This document shows, in pieces, positions 12,601-25,094 of a stretch of DNA of 64,000 bases. The stretch's first letter is position 1, and every line of letters begins with the position of its first letter. A program made the position numbers and the translations under genes. The notes under the pieces were generated by a model. The model saw nothing but the letters and a program-made list of their open reading frames with translations, was not told where the DNA came from and made no database searches. This DNA is from Amaurobius ferox (Eukaryota > Arthropoda > Arachnida > Araneae > Amaurobiidae): contig OX578142.1 of assembly GCA_951213105.1 (NCBI GenBank), positions 122,602,731-122,666,730 on the forward strand, read 5' to 3'.

Positions 12601-13264
12601 AAAAAAATTTGAATTACATTAAAGTTACGAACTCTTAAAGTTAAAAATTGCCGTTTCCCGCTATTTCGTCAAGTTAAATATATTCATTTATCGCCAATTC
12701 AGATGATATTCGAGAGCCGGTGTTTTTGTCTCTGCGAAAAATAGCTGTTATCTGACGAAGTGGATTTTATTTATCGGTTTTCTAACTAGCGAATATAAAA
12801 TATTTCGTTCAATTTTTTTCAATTTGGTATTATATTATCATTATGAGATTATTGTGCTAAAATTTGACTCTAATTGGATGAAAACTCGCTGAGATAGCAG
12901 TATTTTTTTTTTCTTAAATTTATCTCGGGGTAAAAAACTTTTTATTATTTTTGCGACTAGTATTTTCAACGGTTGGCGATCGACCGCTTATTTGGTGCTC
13001 AAAAGAGCTTATTTAGTGTGTATTTATTACACCAGCGTTGTGCATGTTGGCGTATGAAAAAACCAAAGAGCGGGAATTACTTTAGTTCAAAACAAGCGAT
13101 TTGGAAATTGAGTGGTGTTATTTGTATTATTTAGGTCGCTGACGCTTATTTAAGACCCGGGAAACGCGGGGTAATTCGTTTTAGTGGTATATAAAATTAT
13201 GAGAATTTGACAGATAGTTACAAAAGTGTGTAATTCACTTCAAATATAAAAATAAATTGTATTA
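12601..13264. other. AT-rich DNA, no gene seen
   Basis: No supported gene. The section 13040-13180 contains small GC-rich palindromic phrases (ACCCGGGAAACGCGGGG) but no readable product. Confidence 0.35.
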
Positions 13265-13360
13265 GCAACCCAATGGATAGAGCGTCTTAAACAGCCGGCG
13301 ATCGACGGTTAATGACCTACCTCTACTCTCAGAGTAGAGGTCAGTGTCGGCGGTTCTATT
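13265..13360 (+). repeat. tRNA-like relic, first of an inverted pair
   Basis: TAGCAACCCAATGGATAGAGCG resembles a tRNA D-arm/box A region. It is followed by GTCTTAAACAGCCGGCGATCG. The reverse complement of 13770-13835 reads TAGTAACTCATTGGATAGAG, CGTTTAGGTAGCCGG, so the two are related inverted copies about 450 bp apart. No full cloverleaf is formed, so this is a relic rather than a functional tRNA. Directly after it, 13320-13340 is a near-perfect hairpin (CCTCTACTCT / AGAGTAGAGG). Confidence 0.5.
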
Positions 13361-13701
13361 TTTTGTATGTGAAGGAGTATACATCCTTTCCAAAATTGAT
13401 TAATATATATATATGTATGTATTGATAGATTAATAATACATAGACCAATGCTATAAAATGTTTCATTAGGCATTTATGTCTTCTGAGAATACACGTGTGA
13501 AGCTACTGCGAAGATATAAAGGCAGGTGTGGCAGATTATTTTTATGGTGAGGAGCGAACGATAAGTTTCAGGAGAGGTGTTAATATAGAGGCTAACACCT
13601 GTCCAAAGCAATATTTGCATTTAGTTGCGAATTTGTGACCATGTGCAACTGAAAGCGTTTAGAATAAACATTTGAAGAAATACTAAAAAGAAAAGAAAAA
13701 C

Positions 13702-13726
13702 ATACCCTAACGATTTGTTAGGGTAT
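13702..13726. repeat. Perfect 10-bp hairpin
   Basis: ATACCCTAAC and GTTAGGGTAT are perfect inverted repeats with a 5-nt loop. No following T tract identifies it as a terminator, and its role is unknown. Confidence 0.7.
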
Positions 13727-13764
13727 AATTCATTTTAAATCTAACAAGTTTTCTGAGAACCCAT

Positions 13765-13835
13765 GGCCGTATTCTAACTAGCTATCTCCGGCTACCTAAA
13801 CGCTCTATCCAATGAGTTACTACACTAAGGCAATT
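13765..13835 (-). repeat. tRNA-like relic, second of an inverted pair
   Basis: On the minus strand a box A-like CATTGGATAGAGCGTTTAGG is followed, about 40 bp later, by GGCCATGGGTTCTCAG, reminiscent of a decayed box B. The acceptor stem does not pair convincingly. The inverted partner is at 13265-13360. Confidence 0.45.
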
Positions 13836-13839
13836 ATTC

Positions 13840-15129
13840 ATTTGCATATGAACTACTGAAGAGAGGATGCTGCCAGGGCTGTAGAAACTAGACTCTCTAT
13901 TTTCTATAGTCTTGGAATGTTACACTGTTACAGACAAAATTCGAGCGTCTGCCAAACGGGAACTGGAGTTTCAAATTTGTTGGATTTCGTTATCATATGC
14001 AGATTTTTAGTCTAACTAGACTAAGAATCTGCACAACGAACGTGATGCAGATCTTAGAATTGTAAATCTTATAAATCATTCCTTACAATACAAATTTCTT
14101 AGTGTGTTTGTACTATTGAAACATATTGACAGTCTCCAGTTAAAAGCTGATATGTCTTATGTAAGGTTTTACTTAGTTAAAAACAGAGGTTCGAAGACTT
14201 TGCTGACCAACTGAAGCACGAAGATTCTGAAACTGCATCTGTACCAAATGCTACAAACAAGTATCTTTCGTGTATATTGTGTTTCATTAAAATCTTAAAA
14301 TTCATAATAATAATAATAATTAATATATATATATATATATATATATATTACTTTTTGAGATAAAATTCAATCCGTCAGTATTAAGCAAAAATTTACATGA
14401 AATAATTTATTATTACTACGTCTGTTGGAACCAGTTATCTCCAGTTCCAAATCAGATAGGCTTATTTCATGTTCATGAAACACAATGAATGCAAACTATC
14501 TACTTGAAAAGGTAGTAGCAAAAAGCTCAAATTCTTTTCACCAGCCCCATAGTTAATCACATTTATTGATTTATTATTTTCGAATTACTGCACCGTAAAT
14601 AGACAGAAAGTAAAAGGTAAATTTTTTAACAGTAAGAAATGTGTTTATGAACTTTACTGATGTACCAGCTTCTTATTTAACATTCCAAAATGTGGTGAAT
14701 AAGGAAAAAATAAAGATAAAAACTAAATATTCGGATGGATATAGAATACTTTGCGAATATTCGGTGTCTCTTTAATACAAACGATATGTACTTCCTTAAT
14801 AAAATCAATTATTTGGGGCCTCATATTGAAAGGTGAGTACGAGATGAAAAAGATGAAAGATCCAGTTTCGTTGGCACTAAACTGGAGGAAGACAGAAGAC
14901 TGGTTCCAGCCAATCTGTGCGAGGCACCGACCTCCAGGACGGTTTATGAACCTGAGAAGGAACCAAAACGGGCCACCTGCATCACTGACGGGTCAAGGAC
15001 AGTTATAATTCCATACTACGCCCCATCTTTAATTTTCCTTCCAAAAAGTAGATTTTTTTTACCATTTATCAGTAGGGCATCTGACTGGCTAAAAATCATT
15101 CGAGAAGGGCAGGGTTGGGTATTTATATA
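13840..15129. other. Mostly AT-rich; GC-richer patch at 14860-15005
   Basis: A small TA tract lies at 14322-14348. The patch 14860-15005 is conspicuously GC-richer and is open on the plus strand (ending at 15008), with the string NWRKTEDWFQPICARHRPP. It matches no family that I recognise, and it may be an exon-like remnant or a decayed element. Confidence 0.3.
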
Positions 15130-15579
15130 TATTAGTATTATATATGTATATATATATAATAAAGATAAATAAATAAAAATAATAAGACTAATTTAAAACA
15201 TGATCAGTGTCATACCCTGGTTCAAAAACAATACGGAGGAAAATTAAGTAAAGAGGATATAAAAGGAAATATCTAACAAAAGGAAAACAATGCTACCATA
15301 TAAGGTAAAATGATCTTAATTTTAAATTATCAATAATATACATGAATTTATCAACATTCAAGAGCGATACATACAAATCAAGTTCAAACATCAAAGGATT
15401 ATCAAAATCTAGAGGCTCAAAATATTAAAATGACAAAAATAAAAGAAAAGATGCAATCCGAAAATATGAAATTGGATAGAACCTCTGTAGATCCAGCTTT
15501 TCAAGGATCTTTGCATCCACGGAGGTTCTAAATGTGTTTTGCTCAACGATACGGCCACATGGCCGAAATAAATAAATAA

Positions 15580-15600
<21 letters not shown>
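15130..15600 (-). repeat. R8 dispersed repeat with internal hairpin, next to TA tracts
   Basis: Homologous in inverted orientation to 30115-30540. Shared phrases are TTTAAAACATGATCAGTG, ATACCCTGGTTCAAAAA, CAATACGGAGGAAAAT, ATCTAACAAAAGGAAA and ATGAATTTATCAACA. Both copies carry an inverted repeat, AGAACCTCTGTAGATC...CACGGAGGTTCT (about 15478-15531 here). TA tracts abut both copies. Orientation is set relative to the 30-kb copy, which is called plus. No coding capacity. Confidence 0.8.
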
Positions 15601-15615
<15 letters not shown>

Positions 15616-18263
15616 AAAATAGTTAATGATAATCCTGTATATATATCTATATAAACAAATTTAAAAAAAAATCAAAAAGTTAAAAAAATTTAAATGTTAA
15701 ATACTAATCATGTATTACATGTTAGTTTAACCTAGTAAAAAACTGTACATTAAAATTACATCGATTTATTGTGCTAATTGCAGCATATAAATAAGATGAA
15801 ATTAATAAGTTAACTAAAAAATTTAAAGTAGAATTAGAAGTAAGAAGAGACATAGTATAGCACCCAAAATCAAACAAAAGAATTCAATTGATTACGCGAT
15901 AAAAATCAAGGGAATGCATGTCAGCAAAATGAAAATTAGATGTGGTAAACAGAAAAGCAATCTGTATGAATTAAAACTAATTAAAAAAGAGATTGAATAA
16001 CAATGTAATGAAATTGTAAAATCATCAGGGTATGTATACAAAATCTTCCAATAGTACGTCTCATTGAATAATCTTGTTACTTTAAACAGAAAGTCTATTC
16101 TACACCTCTAAGTACTGTAAAAATTATGGATAATGGAGAAAGTAAGAGGAATTTCTAAACATAAAATAAGCCTACTTATATGTGCAAAAATGAATAATTA
16201 CCATACTGTTGCCACACATGAAGTGAAAAGACTGTTGCCAATCACAAAGAATAAAATAAAATAAAAACCAGTGTTGCTAATCACAAAGAATAAAATAAAA
16301 TAAAAATTAGTGTTGCCAATCTTGAAAATATGAAAAATGATTATCCAATCAAAAGTAAAAGCAGAAAAAACACAAGATGTACAACATTTAAAATACAAGT
16401 GCCTATTAGATACATTTAGATAATAATTATTCAATAATTAGTATAATTAATATTATATTAGTTATTGATAATAATAATTCAAAATTCGATTTTTATTATA
16501 ATTATGATTATTATTAAACAAATCACTACTCTCATTAGTATTATAAATGTTAAAGTTTTATAAGTTATTGGACTGATTGGACTATTTGTGTCTAAATAGG
16601 CATGTGTTGTAATTTAAATGTATGCACAGCCTCATAAACATCTAATATGCACCTGCTTGAAGAAAAATAGGGTTACAAACTCATTATAGAGCATTACGAA
16701 TCAATGCATTTTTATTTTTAAAAATACTTGCATATCAATATTAAAACTATATTTATTGTATACAAATTTTAAGATTTATTAAATTAAATGGTCCATTAAA
16801 TTGGATGTCAAATTTAAATTATCTTTAAAACTGAGATCTGACCAAATAGATGATTGTAAAAGGTTTACCATTGCATAAACTGGGATACAATAACACAGGC
16901 CTCCATTTTAAATTTTTGAAAGTAGCCGAGTGATGAAGTTCTACATTTAGGAAGTTAATTTTATATCCCTATTATTTCCGCAACATATATTATTTCACTA
17001 GCTGTGATACCTGCAGCTATTGGTCACTTCTTTAGTAAACATGTTTTTAAGCAAATCAACTAAAAATATGTGTTCATTACATAACCTACTATATGTAATT
17101 GTTCCTTTACATAATTTTTTCTTTCATAATAACCAATTATTATAGTATACAATATTATATTCACAGTACAGTCAGATCTAGTTAGGATGAACTTGCTTGT
17201 AACGAAATTGTGCTTTCTAACAGATCTGCACAAATTTCCAAAAATCTTTTATAATATCTAATAGTACTAGCCATTTCACCTGCACTTCTCACATTCTTAA
17301 AGTCTAATGGTCACTAAATGTGACACCTATGCACTTAATAAAAGTTCTGAGCTTCAAAAACCGTTTCAAACTTAAGCATAAAAATGGAATGGTACCCATT
17401 TTTGAGAGGTAAAGCGGTGTAGGTTTTTCTGGAAATCTATTTGTATTGCCACCCCTAATTCAAAATTTCAAACCTTTTGATTTTTTTGTTATGGTATCTG
17501 AGATGGATCAGAGACCAAAGACAAAATTCTGGCTGAAGTGGAAGTGCTTGATCATTTTGAAAAGGGGTTTTGAATTTTTTAATTATTCCTTTGCATTGTC
17601 ATACATAATTTAAATGTATGTTATATTATTTTTTTTTTTGTTGACCTGGAAGCCAAGATGGATTTAATGAGACTAAAACCAAGATTCTAGTTAGAGTGGA
17701 AGTGCTTTATAATTAAGCAAATTGGTTTTGAGGTTTTTGATTATTCTGTTGCACCATCACCCTAATTTTGAATTTTTGACAATTTAGATATCTTCCTTGT
17801 TCTCAAAACTGAAACTGATCGAATGACATCAAAGCCAAGATTCTAGTTATAGTGAAAGTGCTCGATAATTTTAACACATCACCCCTCATTCACTCAGTAC
17901 ATATTATAGATAAAATGTTTGTTGCAACAAAATTTAAAAGGTTTTTAGTCTAGTTATAGCAAAGACAAAAGAAGTTCCAAAATCTTACATCTTCAAAAAC
18001 TGGGAATAATCCTTTCAGAGATAAGATTTATTAATGTCTTACAATTGCTGATGATGGAATTTACAATCTCAAGAGTTAAGCAAATATGATGTTGTATTTG
18101 AAATCTAATGCACATTAGACACTAACTGGAAGAAATATTAAAAGACTGTAGAAAACACTAACAGTAATGAAGATAAGCATTCAGAACCATAACATTCAAC
18201 AAATGTATTGCTGACAATTATATTCAATCCTTAAAAGGTATTTAGAAAGTGTTGAAGGTCTAC
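15601..18263. other. AT-rich DNA with a small tandem array, possibly intronic
   Basis: No supported exon. A direct repeat of about 160 bp occurs roughly three times at 17490-17880; each unit has AAGATTCTAGTTAGAGTGGA- or ATTCTGGCTGAAGTGGAAG-like text followed by GTGCTTGATAATTTT. At 16225-16320 a unit ending AATCACAAAGAATAAAATAA occurs two to three times. The open frame 16198-16434 (minus) is a by-product of this repeat. Confidence 0.5.
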
Positions 18264-18317
18264 CTGCTGTTGATGGAATGAAAGGATCAGATTGAGCAGA
18301 GAATGTGGTAATTTTAG
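18264..18317 (-). CDS. Candidate internal exon (54 nt), same minus-strand gene
   Basis: Read on the minus strand, a pyrimidine-rich tract (TTGTTTTTATTTCTCTCAC) leads to CCACAG at the acceptor, and the exon ends at CAG|GTAGAC. In the frame carried over from the candidate exon at 18456-18553 it reads KITTFSAQSDPFIPSTA, leaving one base over. The phase fits: the previous exon leaves one base and this exon begins with two. The segment is GC-richer than the flanking introns. The protein content is too short to name. It is supported only by splice signals and phase, so a chance arrangement is possible. Confidence 0.4.
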
Positions 18318-18455
18318 CTGTGGTGGCCAAAGTGAGAGAAATAAAAACAACTGATTACAACTAACACTAAGGTATTAAAAAACACTTGCTCAATAAAAAA
18401 AAAAAAAAAAGATTATTCTTCAGACCTAAGCTATTTTTAAAATATGAGAGCTTAC

Positions 18456-18553
18456 GCAACTGGTATTCCGCATTCGAAATCATTGCATTGGTGATCGACT
18501 CCTTGGAGCTACCAAGAGCCTGACCGGACCAAAAGAATAAAATTTTCAGTGAT
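18456..18553 (-). CDS. Candidate internal exon (98 nt), same minus-strand gene
   Basis: On the minus strand, ACTAATCCCACAG precedes the exon and TTGC|GTAAGC ends it. Only one frame is open: one leading base, then SLKILFFWSGQALGSSKESI, continuing TNAMISNAEYQL, then one trailing base. Exon 1 at 24462-24931 leaves two bases, so splicing to this exon keeps the frame; this is independent support. I do not recognise the peptide. If exon 1 really belongs to a CNNM transporter, the conserved transmembrane domain would be expected soon after it, and this exon does not show that. It may therefore be an alternative exon, or the two may not be joined. Confidence 0.4.
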
Positions 18554-18939
18554 CTGTGGGATTAGTGGTCATGACTGAAAAAGTGAGTACACATGCTATT
18601 TCTGCACACCGGACACTAAAAATCTACAATACCCTCTAGGTGAAATCAGGCAACAGGTAAACACAAGATTGTTATTAAGTCCATACAGCAAGCATAAAAG
18701 ACTTGGTTTAAAAATAAATTTTAATTGCAACAGAAATCAAGCATGTTATTTATTCATTATTTTTGTGCTTTAATAATTTAAGTCAAAATATACTAACACA
18801 GTAAGTGAATGTAAACATTATACAAAAAAAAAGGGGGGGGGGGGCGGAGAGAGCAAAATGTTGTAGTTTCCCTTAAATGTGCATTTCATAGACAAACCTG
18901 GCAACAGAAATAGAAGAATAAATGCACCAGGGTGACTTA

Positions 18940-19160
18940 TCTACTAAATTTTGTGAAATTCTGTCAAATAGTTTTTATGCTAGAGTGAATAACATACATT
19001 TCCGACACACATACATCCGCCATGCTAAAAATGGTGTATTTGTATTCTAGAGTGCTTGATATGTGTAATTCCATCAAAAACTTAATTTCCAATTTCCGAC
19101 TCTTCCAATATTTTTTACCTATACATTACCATGCATTTTGGGGAAAGTAAAAAATGAATA
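18940..19160 (-). repeat. R2-type repeat fragment
   Basis: Shares CACACATACATC, GAGTGCTTGATATGTG and CTATACATTACCATG..TTGGGGAAAGTAAAA with the end of the complete R2 copy at 61430-62240, in the same orientation. It is a truncated copy. Confidence 0.6.
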
Positions 19161-21629
19161 GAGTTCAAATTACCTACAGTACCTAGATGAGCAGCACATA
19201 TATCTTTAAATTGTCAGTTTTGGGATAGTGAATAACAAGCATATTTGTTTCGAATTTGTTTAAAACATTTATTCTTCTGTTTGAATATCACATGACTAGC
19301 ACACTTTTTTTAGATGCAGTTTAAAACTTGATGTATCGAAATATTTATTCAACTACAGTCAATAAGCCAGAAAATTCCTTTAAATATCCATAGCGCCACA
19401 CTGTGTAGAAATTTTGAGTACCTTAGCTTTGTTACTCTTTTCATCAGAAGTAGTATTTTATTTCAATAAGTACTAGGTGAAGCTTGTCCAAGAGGAAATC
19501 AAGCATTATAAGAAAAGCAAATTTATATATCTGGAAGTTTATAATGGATCTAACTAACTTTTCAATCAATATATATATCCTATATATATAAATTAAGAAA
19601 GAGAATACCTTTTCACGTATTCCACAGCACAAATAACATTTGTTTTGAATTTGAATGTAGTCTAGAATTAGATGCAGTTTAAACATTCATCTACTATTTA
19701 TTCATTTTGTTAGGTTATTCTGTGAGATATGCATCACAGGGCCTAGAAAATTTCACCCTCATCACTTTTTCTCATATTTCAGACATTTTTTTTGGAGGAT
19801 ATCAAATTTATTTTTTGAGGTTTATGTAGACATAGAGAATATCATATTTATTAAGCTTCATGTGGAGGACATCATTATCAATTTGTTATATTCTAGTAAC
19901 ACATTAAGGAATAAACAAATATGAATCATATATGACTATATCATTTGTTACGAAGCATAAATACCACTGATACACTTTAAAATAATATTATAGGTGTTCC
20001 GGTAAACTTTAGAACATTGCCACTTATATTTACATTTCTGACAACATCTTATAGCATTTTGTCAAATTTTAGCATTTTAAAAAATTTGTCAGCAAGTGGG
20101 ATAGATAGACCCTATCGAAACATACTATACCATCCCCTAACAAAATGCAATTAATTTATGGCACTTAACAAAATGTAGCTGTTCCGTGATTGGTGAAACG
20201 TATTATATTTTAAATAAAGAATATTAAATTAATAATTTCTTCAAAGCGACAGGCATTATCAAAGAAATTAAGTTTAATTAATTTTGCAGATTTTCAGAGT
20301 TGTTAAATTTTCAATGATATGATAGATAACGTTTTGGTAATTTTGTAACATTTTCCAAAAGACGTCAAATTTGGCAACAAGTGCAGTAGAAGTAGGCATG
20401 TAAGTAAGAAAAAAAAATTCAAAGTGGGAGACACAATTTCTGATGAAAACATAATATATATTTTAAATGTGTATACATATATATTTTAAATGTGTATACA
20501 TCTCACAATATATCTAGAAATATATTAAATGGCAAAAGTTGTAAAAAGCATATTATTTTAGGAGACTACTTAAAAACATAATAACACAAATTTCAGGAGG
20601 GAGGGGGGGAGGCAGAGTGGAACCCAAGACCTCCCTCCCCAATACAGACAGACAAACCATATTAAAACATAATACATCATCCGTTTATTAATATAAATTC
20701 TAATCCATTCATAAATTCTAAAATCAAAATTCTACTTAATTCTGTTTTAAAATTTTATTAATTTAGTATCATTTTAGTATTGTTATCGTTTCCATCAAAT
20801 TGAGACAATTTCATCATTTTCACAACACTTTAAAAAACTTGCCAAGTTTTATAGACAGACAGACCCTATTGAAACATATTTAATATACCATTTGTTTATT
20901 AATTAATTTGAATTCCAATCCATTTATAAAATTTGAAATCAAAATTCTACTTATGCTTTGATTTTAAATTTTATCAATTTGGAGCCCCTTTTTTTAATTT
21001 AGCATTATTTTCATCAATTCGGTAACATTTTTTTAAAAAATTGCCAAATTTTTGCCCATCTGTTTTAATTAAGGGGCTAAGTTAAAGTGACTGAACATTT
21101 TCCTAACTCACCATTTCATTATAACGCAAAAAAAAAAAAAAAAACATATCCAACATGGCAATATAAGAACTCATTCGAAAAAACTTTGCATTTTGTGATG
21201 AAATAACTACATTTTTGCTCAAAATGGAAGAGTTTTTTAAGATTGTTAGCTTAAAATAAGGGAAGACTAGAAACTCAAATTTTTCGCCCTATTTGTGAAC
21301 ATTTCTGAAAATTTCATCAATATCAGATGAATTTTTTACATAGATATACAAGATGAATTTATTATGAAACTAACACGAATACTCATTCTTCATACGGAGT
21401 ATATAATATAAAAAATACTTAAAATTCACAATCATATGCAAATTCCTATAATATTCTAAATGGCATTGTTATTCAAAGCATTCTATTAAAATATTTAAAT
21501 TAATGCTCCTAAAAAGAAATTTAAGAGAATATCTGTACTTATTATACAAAATTATCCAAAGGAAGTTCTGACGAATAAAATATCTGGGTTCCACCTGTAA
21601 ACGGATTTACAAAAAATATGAAATTAAAT

Positions 21630-22620
21630 TAATGTATGCCAAAATAAAAGCACTAAACTTGTATGGGAAGATATAGCTGTGCTACTTATAATTTCGAATA
21701 TTAGAAGATATATATACCTATGCATCAGTAAAAGATTACCCATCTATATGAGTTTCAAATATATTTGCCACAAAATAACAGATAATGTAATAAATTGAAA
21801 ATATCAATAATCCCCAAATCATTAAATCCAAAGGCCATCATTAAATTCACCAAAGACCATCATAAAATCATTAAATTGATGCCAATATATGCCAAAATGA
21901 AAGAGCTAAAATTGTATGGGAAGATACACCCCTACTACTTAACATTCTCATACATTAGAAAATATACCTAGTGCATTTATAGAAAATTACCTGTACTACA
22001 TAGCCGTTCTTCATACGGAATATATAAAGAAGCATAAAATTTCTATACTATTCTAAATGGCATTGTTATTCAAAATATTTTATTAAAATATTTATATTTA
22101 TGCTCCTACAAAAAGTTTACGACTCTCTGTTCTCTCTGTACAAACATTATTTTCAGAGGCAGCTCTGAAGAATTAAACAACCTGGTCTCGCTGGTAAACA
22201 AATTTGCAAAAAATATGAAATTGAACCAATATATGCCAAAATAAAAGTGCTAAAATTGTATCAGAAGATATACATCCATACTACTTATATTCCTGAATAT
22301 TAGAAGATAGTGTGTTTGTAGAAAATTACCCATACTATATGAATTTCAAAAATCTTTGACAAAATACAACAGATGACATAGTAAAAATATCAATTATCTT
22401 TAAACTTGAGGGCCGTAATCGATTTCAATATATGCCAAAATGAAACCACTGAAATTGTATGGGAAGATATAACTGTGTACTAATAGAAGATTACCCATAC
22501 AACAACATGTGAGTTTCAATCATTTTTGCCAAAAGAAAACAGATAGCATAATAAATTGAAAATTCAATAATTCCAAAGAAAATCCCCCTTTAAAAATCCA
22601 GTTAAAAGTGCAATTTCGAC
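21630..22620 (+). repeat. Four-copy tandem-like repeat R6
   Basis: The phrase ATGCCAAAATAAAAGCACTAA, followed by TTGTATGGGAAGATATA, begins four units at about 21636, 21890, 22233 and 22432. Each unit continues with versions of AGATTACCCATA, GAGTTTCAAATAT..TTTGCCA and AACAGATA..AATTGAAAATATC. Spacings of 200-340 bp show that the copies have suffered deletions. Confidence 0.8.
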
Positions 22621-24461
22621 AAAATTTATTTCATATACATTTCTTTATTATTTAAATTGGAAAAGATTTAATAAAAATTGTCTATTGCATGAACACATTG
22701 GATTTAAAAACCTGTTGCTAAGGGACACATGATATCATTTTCTTCAAATAAATTTACGGGAAAAAATATAGTCTGCATAATACTATTTCTATGGACGGTT
22801 TATCTGTGCATTTTTAACTAGACAACCTCTGGTTGTAGAAACTCGAAACATGGACTAAATTTTAATTGGGGTTATTCCAAGACTACCCACAAAATTTCAT
22901 CAAATTCAGTTCTGCTGTGATGATGAGGCAAACAAGATTTTCAATTTTATTTATATAGATTGTATAAAGTATTGTATTTGGAAAATATTTGAATTCTGAA
23001 TTTTGATAAAAAACATGTTTTAAAATTTCGAAACATGTTTCAAGAATTCAAACGAGGTCAAAATGTGTAGATCCATCAAAAACCGAGAGTTGGAAATTTG
23101 ACATTATTTATAGATTGATATGAATTTATGAAAAAATTTTTCATAATAAATGAGAGCAAAGAATGTGTATAAACCTGAAACAGCATTGAAAGATATGAAT
23201 ATTTGTACAGAAGACTCTTAAAATAACTAGTATAATAATATCTATTAAATTTTTCAGCACTGGCATAAAGTAAAAATTCATAAGTACATAAAATTACAAA
23301 AAATAATATGATTAATAATACATTGTCAAATCTAGAAATTTACCATCAACTTCTTACTGTTCTAAAAATATGTAATGCATGAAGAAAAATAATGAAAACC
23401 AAGTAACGTTATATGAGCTTAAGGTCTTAAAAAAAAATATTCTCATATTTAAATTAACATTTTATACTATTGTTTTCTTGCATTAAAATTTATATAAATT
23501 CAAATTATAATTTACAATAGGTTTATTTTACCAATTTTAATTTAATATTGTGAACACAGAACAAAACCATCACTCTAATCAGTGTAAAGTTAAAATATAA
23601 GTGAGCAAAAACTGCATTTCTGATAATCTTATATATTCAAATTTTTATGAAGTGAAAACATTTATGGCAACAAGCAAATATTCTCAAGCTTTTTTCAGTC
23701 AGTTGCATTTTTAAGAAAATGGCACCATAACTTGTTTGATCCTATAAATTTTGGATAAACTACTTTCAGTGATATAATAATTTAAAGAACTTTTCAATTT
23801 AAAGTTAGATTGTATAAATTTGGCAAATAAAAATTTTCACTATATTTTTTTAAAATCAGTATGATAGTAAAATAGGTAGGAAATATTTCGCTAAAAGAAC
23901 CATGTATAAGAAAATTTGATAAATGTTCTTTAATCAAAACATATAATTCAGTTTATAGCTAAAATCATTAGTAACGTTTCAATTTTAGAATATATTCGAT
24001 AGAAAAGAATAACGCTCAGAAATATAAGGATTAACAGTAATATTGTGAAACCCTCCTCCATGGGATTGGCTATTAGCAATTCTCAAGATAAATGAGATTC
24101 CAGCTATTCATGATTTCTAGTAAGTACAACATGTATTCTTCATTGAAAGGTTTTTTAGTAGGAAGTAAAGATGAGATTCCCGCGAAAAAGAAGTGTGCAT
24201 AAACCCAAAAGTGTCAATTTCTGTTGGTATTTATGTATTTTGGCCTGATATTGATATCTGACACCTATTGATACCTTCACTTATTCTAAATCCTAACATA
24301 AAAAGGGCATCGAATTAATTGAAATTCATTCATTCGGTCACAAATCTTTATTCGACTTACCAATATATAGCAAAGAGCGAAAGTATTTACTGCAAATTTA
24401 GAGACTGATTTGACTGACATTTGACAACTGATAAATAATAAAAATTATGAATTTTACTTAC

Positions 24462-24931
24462 AAGTCTCCGTTTCGTTTTGCGAAAGCGGATGAAGGATAA
24501 GTCTCGTATTTTCCGATGTGGGTCCATTTCTTGCCGTGTGGGGTTTGTTGACGAATGCAAAGGTGCCATGAGGTGCTGAGAACTGCTTGCAGAGATGCGT
24601 TTACCTCAATCTCACCAGACGAGCCGTCGATGCTCGTCACAGGAATATCTTTAACCAAAAAATAACTTTCGTTACACGGGCTACCTGTAACACCCTGTTC
24701 GCTAGTAAACGCTAAAAATGTATTTGAACGTAAATCAACTCCTTCTAAATGTAGAGTAGTAGTCCGTAAATGATTAGATGTTTTGTTATGGTGTCTGTCA
24801 AGGATTTCTCGACTGATTCTATTACCTATAGGTTCTTCAGATTGCCAACAACGTACAAAACACGTACTAATCAGAGAAAACAAAATCCAATAACATATTT
24901 TCTTTTCCAAGCACCAGCCGAATCGCGCCAT
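24462..24931 (-). CDS. First coding exon of a membrane/secreted protein, probably CNNM-type metal transporter N-terminus
   Basis: The minus-strand frame starts at ATG 24931 and runs 156 codons plus two bases to a textbook donor (ACTTGTAAGTAAAA; GT at 24461-24460). The N-terminus is MARFGWCLEKK followed by a hydrophobic stretch (about residues 12-26), a signal peptide or signal anchor. The rest resembles the extracellular domain of CNNM/UEX magnesium-transport regulators. Matching features are an L-x-L-x-G-V-D strand, FLAFTSEQG..GSPC (about residues 72-87), then SWHLCIRQ and a W-T-H-I-G motif near residues 120-140. In that family the pattern is AFT..G..C and C-V-R...W-x-H-x-G. The sequence is clearly GC-richer than its flanks. 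The conserved DUF21 and CBS domains are not visible in the window, so the family call rests on one exon. A short open frame on the opposite strand (24770-24976) is a shadow. Confidence 0.6.
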
Positions 24932-25094
24932 GTTACACTGAGAGCCATTCCTTTGGATACAGCTGGTGAAGCATAAACACGACTGTAGCGGGCTCTAACG
25001 GCAGGCTCAGCTCGAACATTTCATTGGTCCGCAATATTGACGTCATGTGCCTGAAATTGTGATCACGGAAGTCGCCAAAGCCGCCAAACTTTTT
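24932..25094 (-). promoter_or_regulatory. Probable 5' UTR and promoter region of the 24.9-kb gene
   Basis: This stretch upstream of the minus-strand ATG is GC-richer than its surroundings and lacks the repeats that begin at about 25095. No clear TATA box was found. Its location directly 5' of a convincing first exon is the only basis for the call. Confidence 0.35.

Larger units (their letters stand above)
18600..24461 (-). other. Probable large first intron of the 24.9-kb gene
   Basis: AT-rich sequence between the exon-1 donor at 24461 and the next candidate acceptor at 18554. It contains an R2-type fragment (about 18940-19160), two copies of an ATTCTAAAATCAAAATTCTAC repeat (about 20690 and 20920) and a four-copy dispersed tandem repeat (21630-22620). 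No other exon was recognised in it, although exons under about 60 codons are hard to exclude. Confidence 0.4.

Noticed and set aside
14751..15008. Possible exon in a GC-richer patch
   Set aside because: No recognised family, no clear splice signals on both sides and no phase partner; reported only as a patch.
18040..18065. Isolated CTGATGA box
   Set aside because: No GAA box, cleavage site or stems around it; expected by chance.
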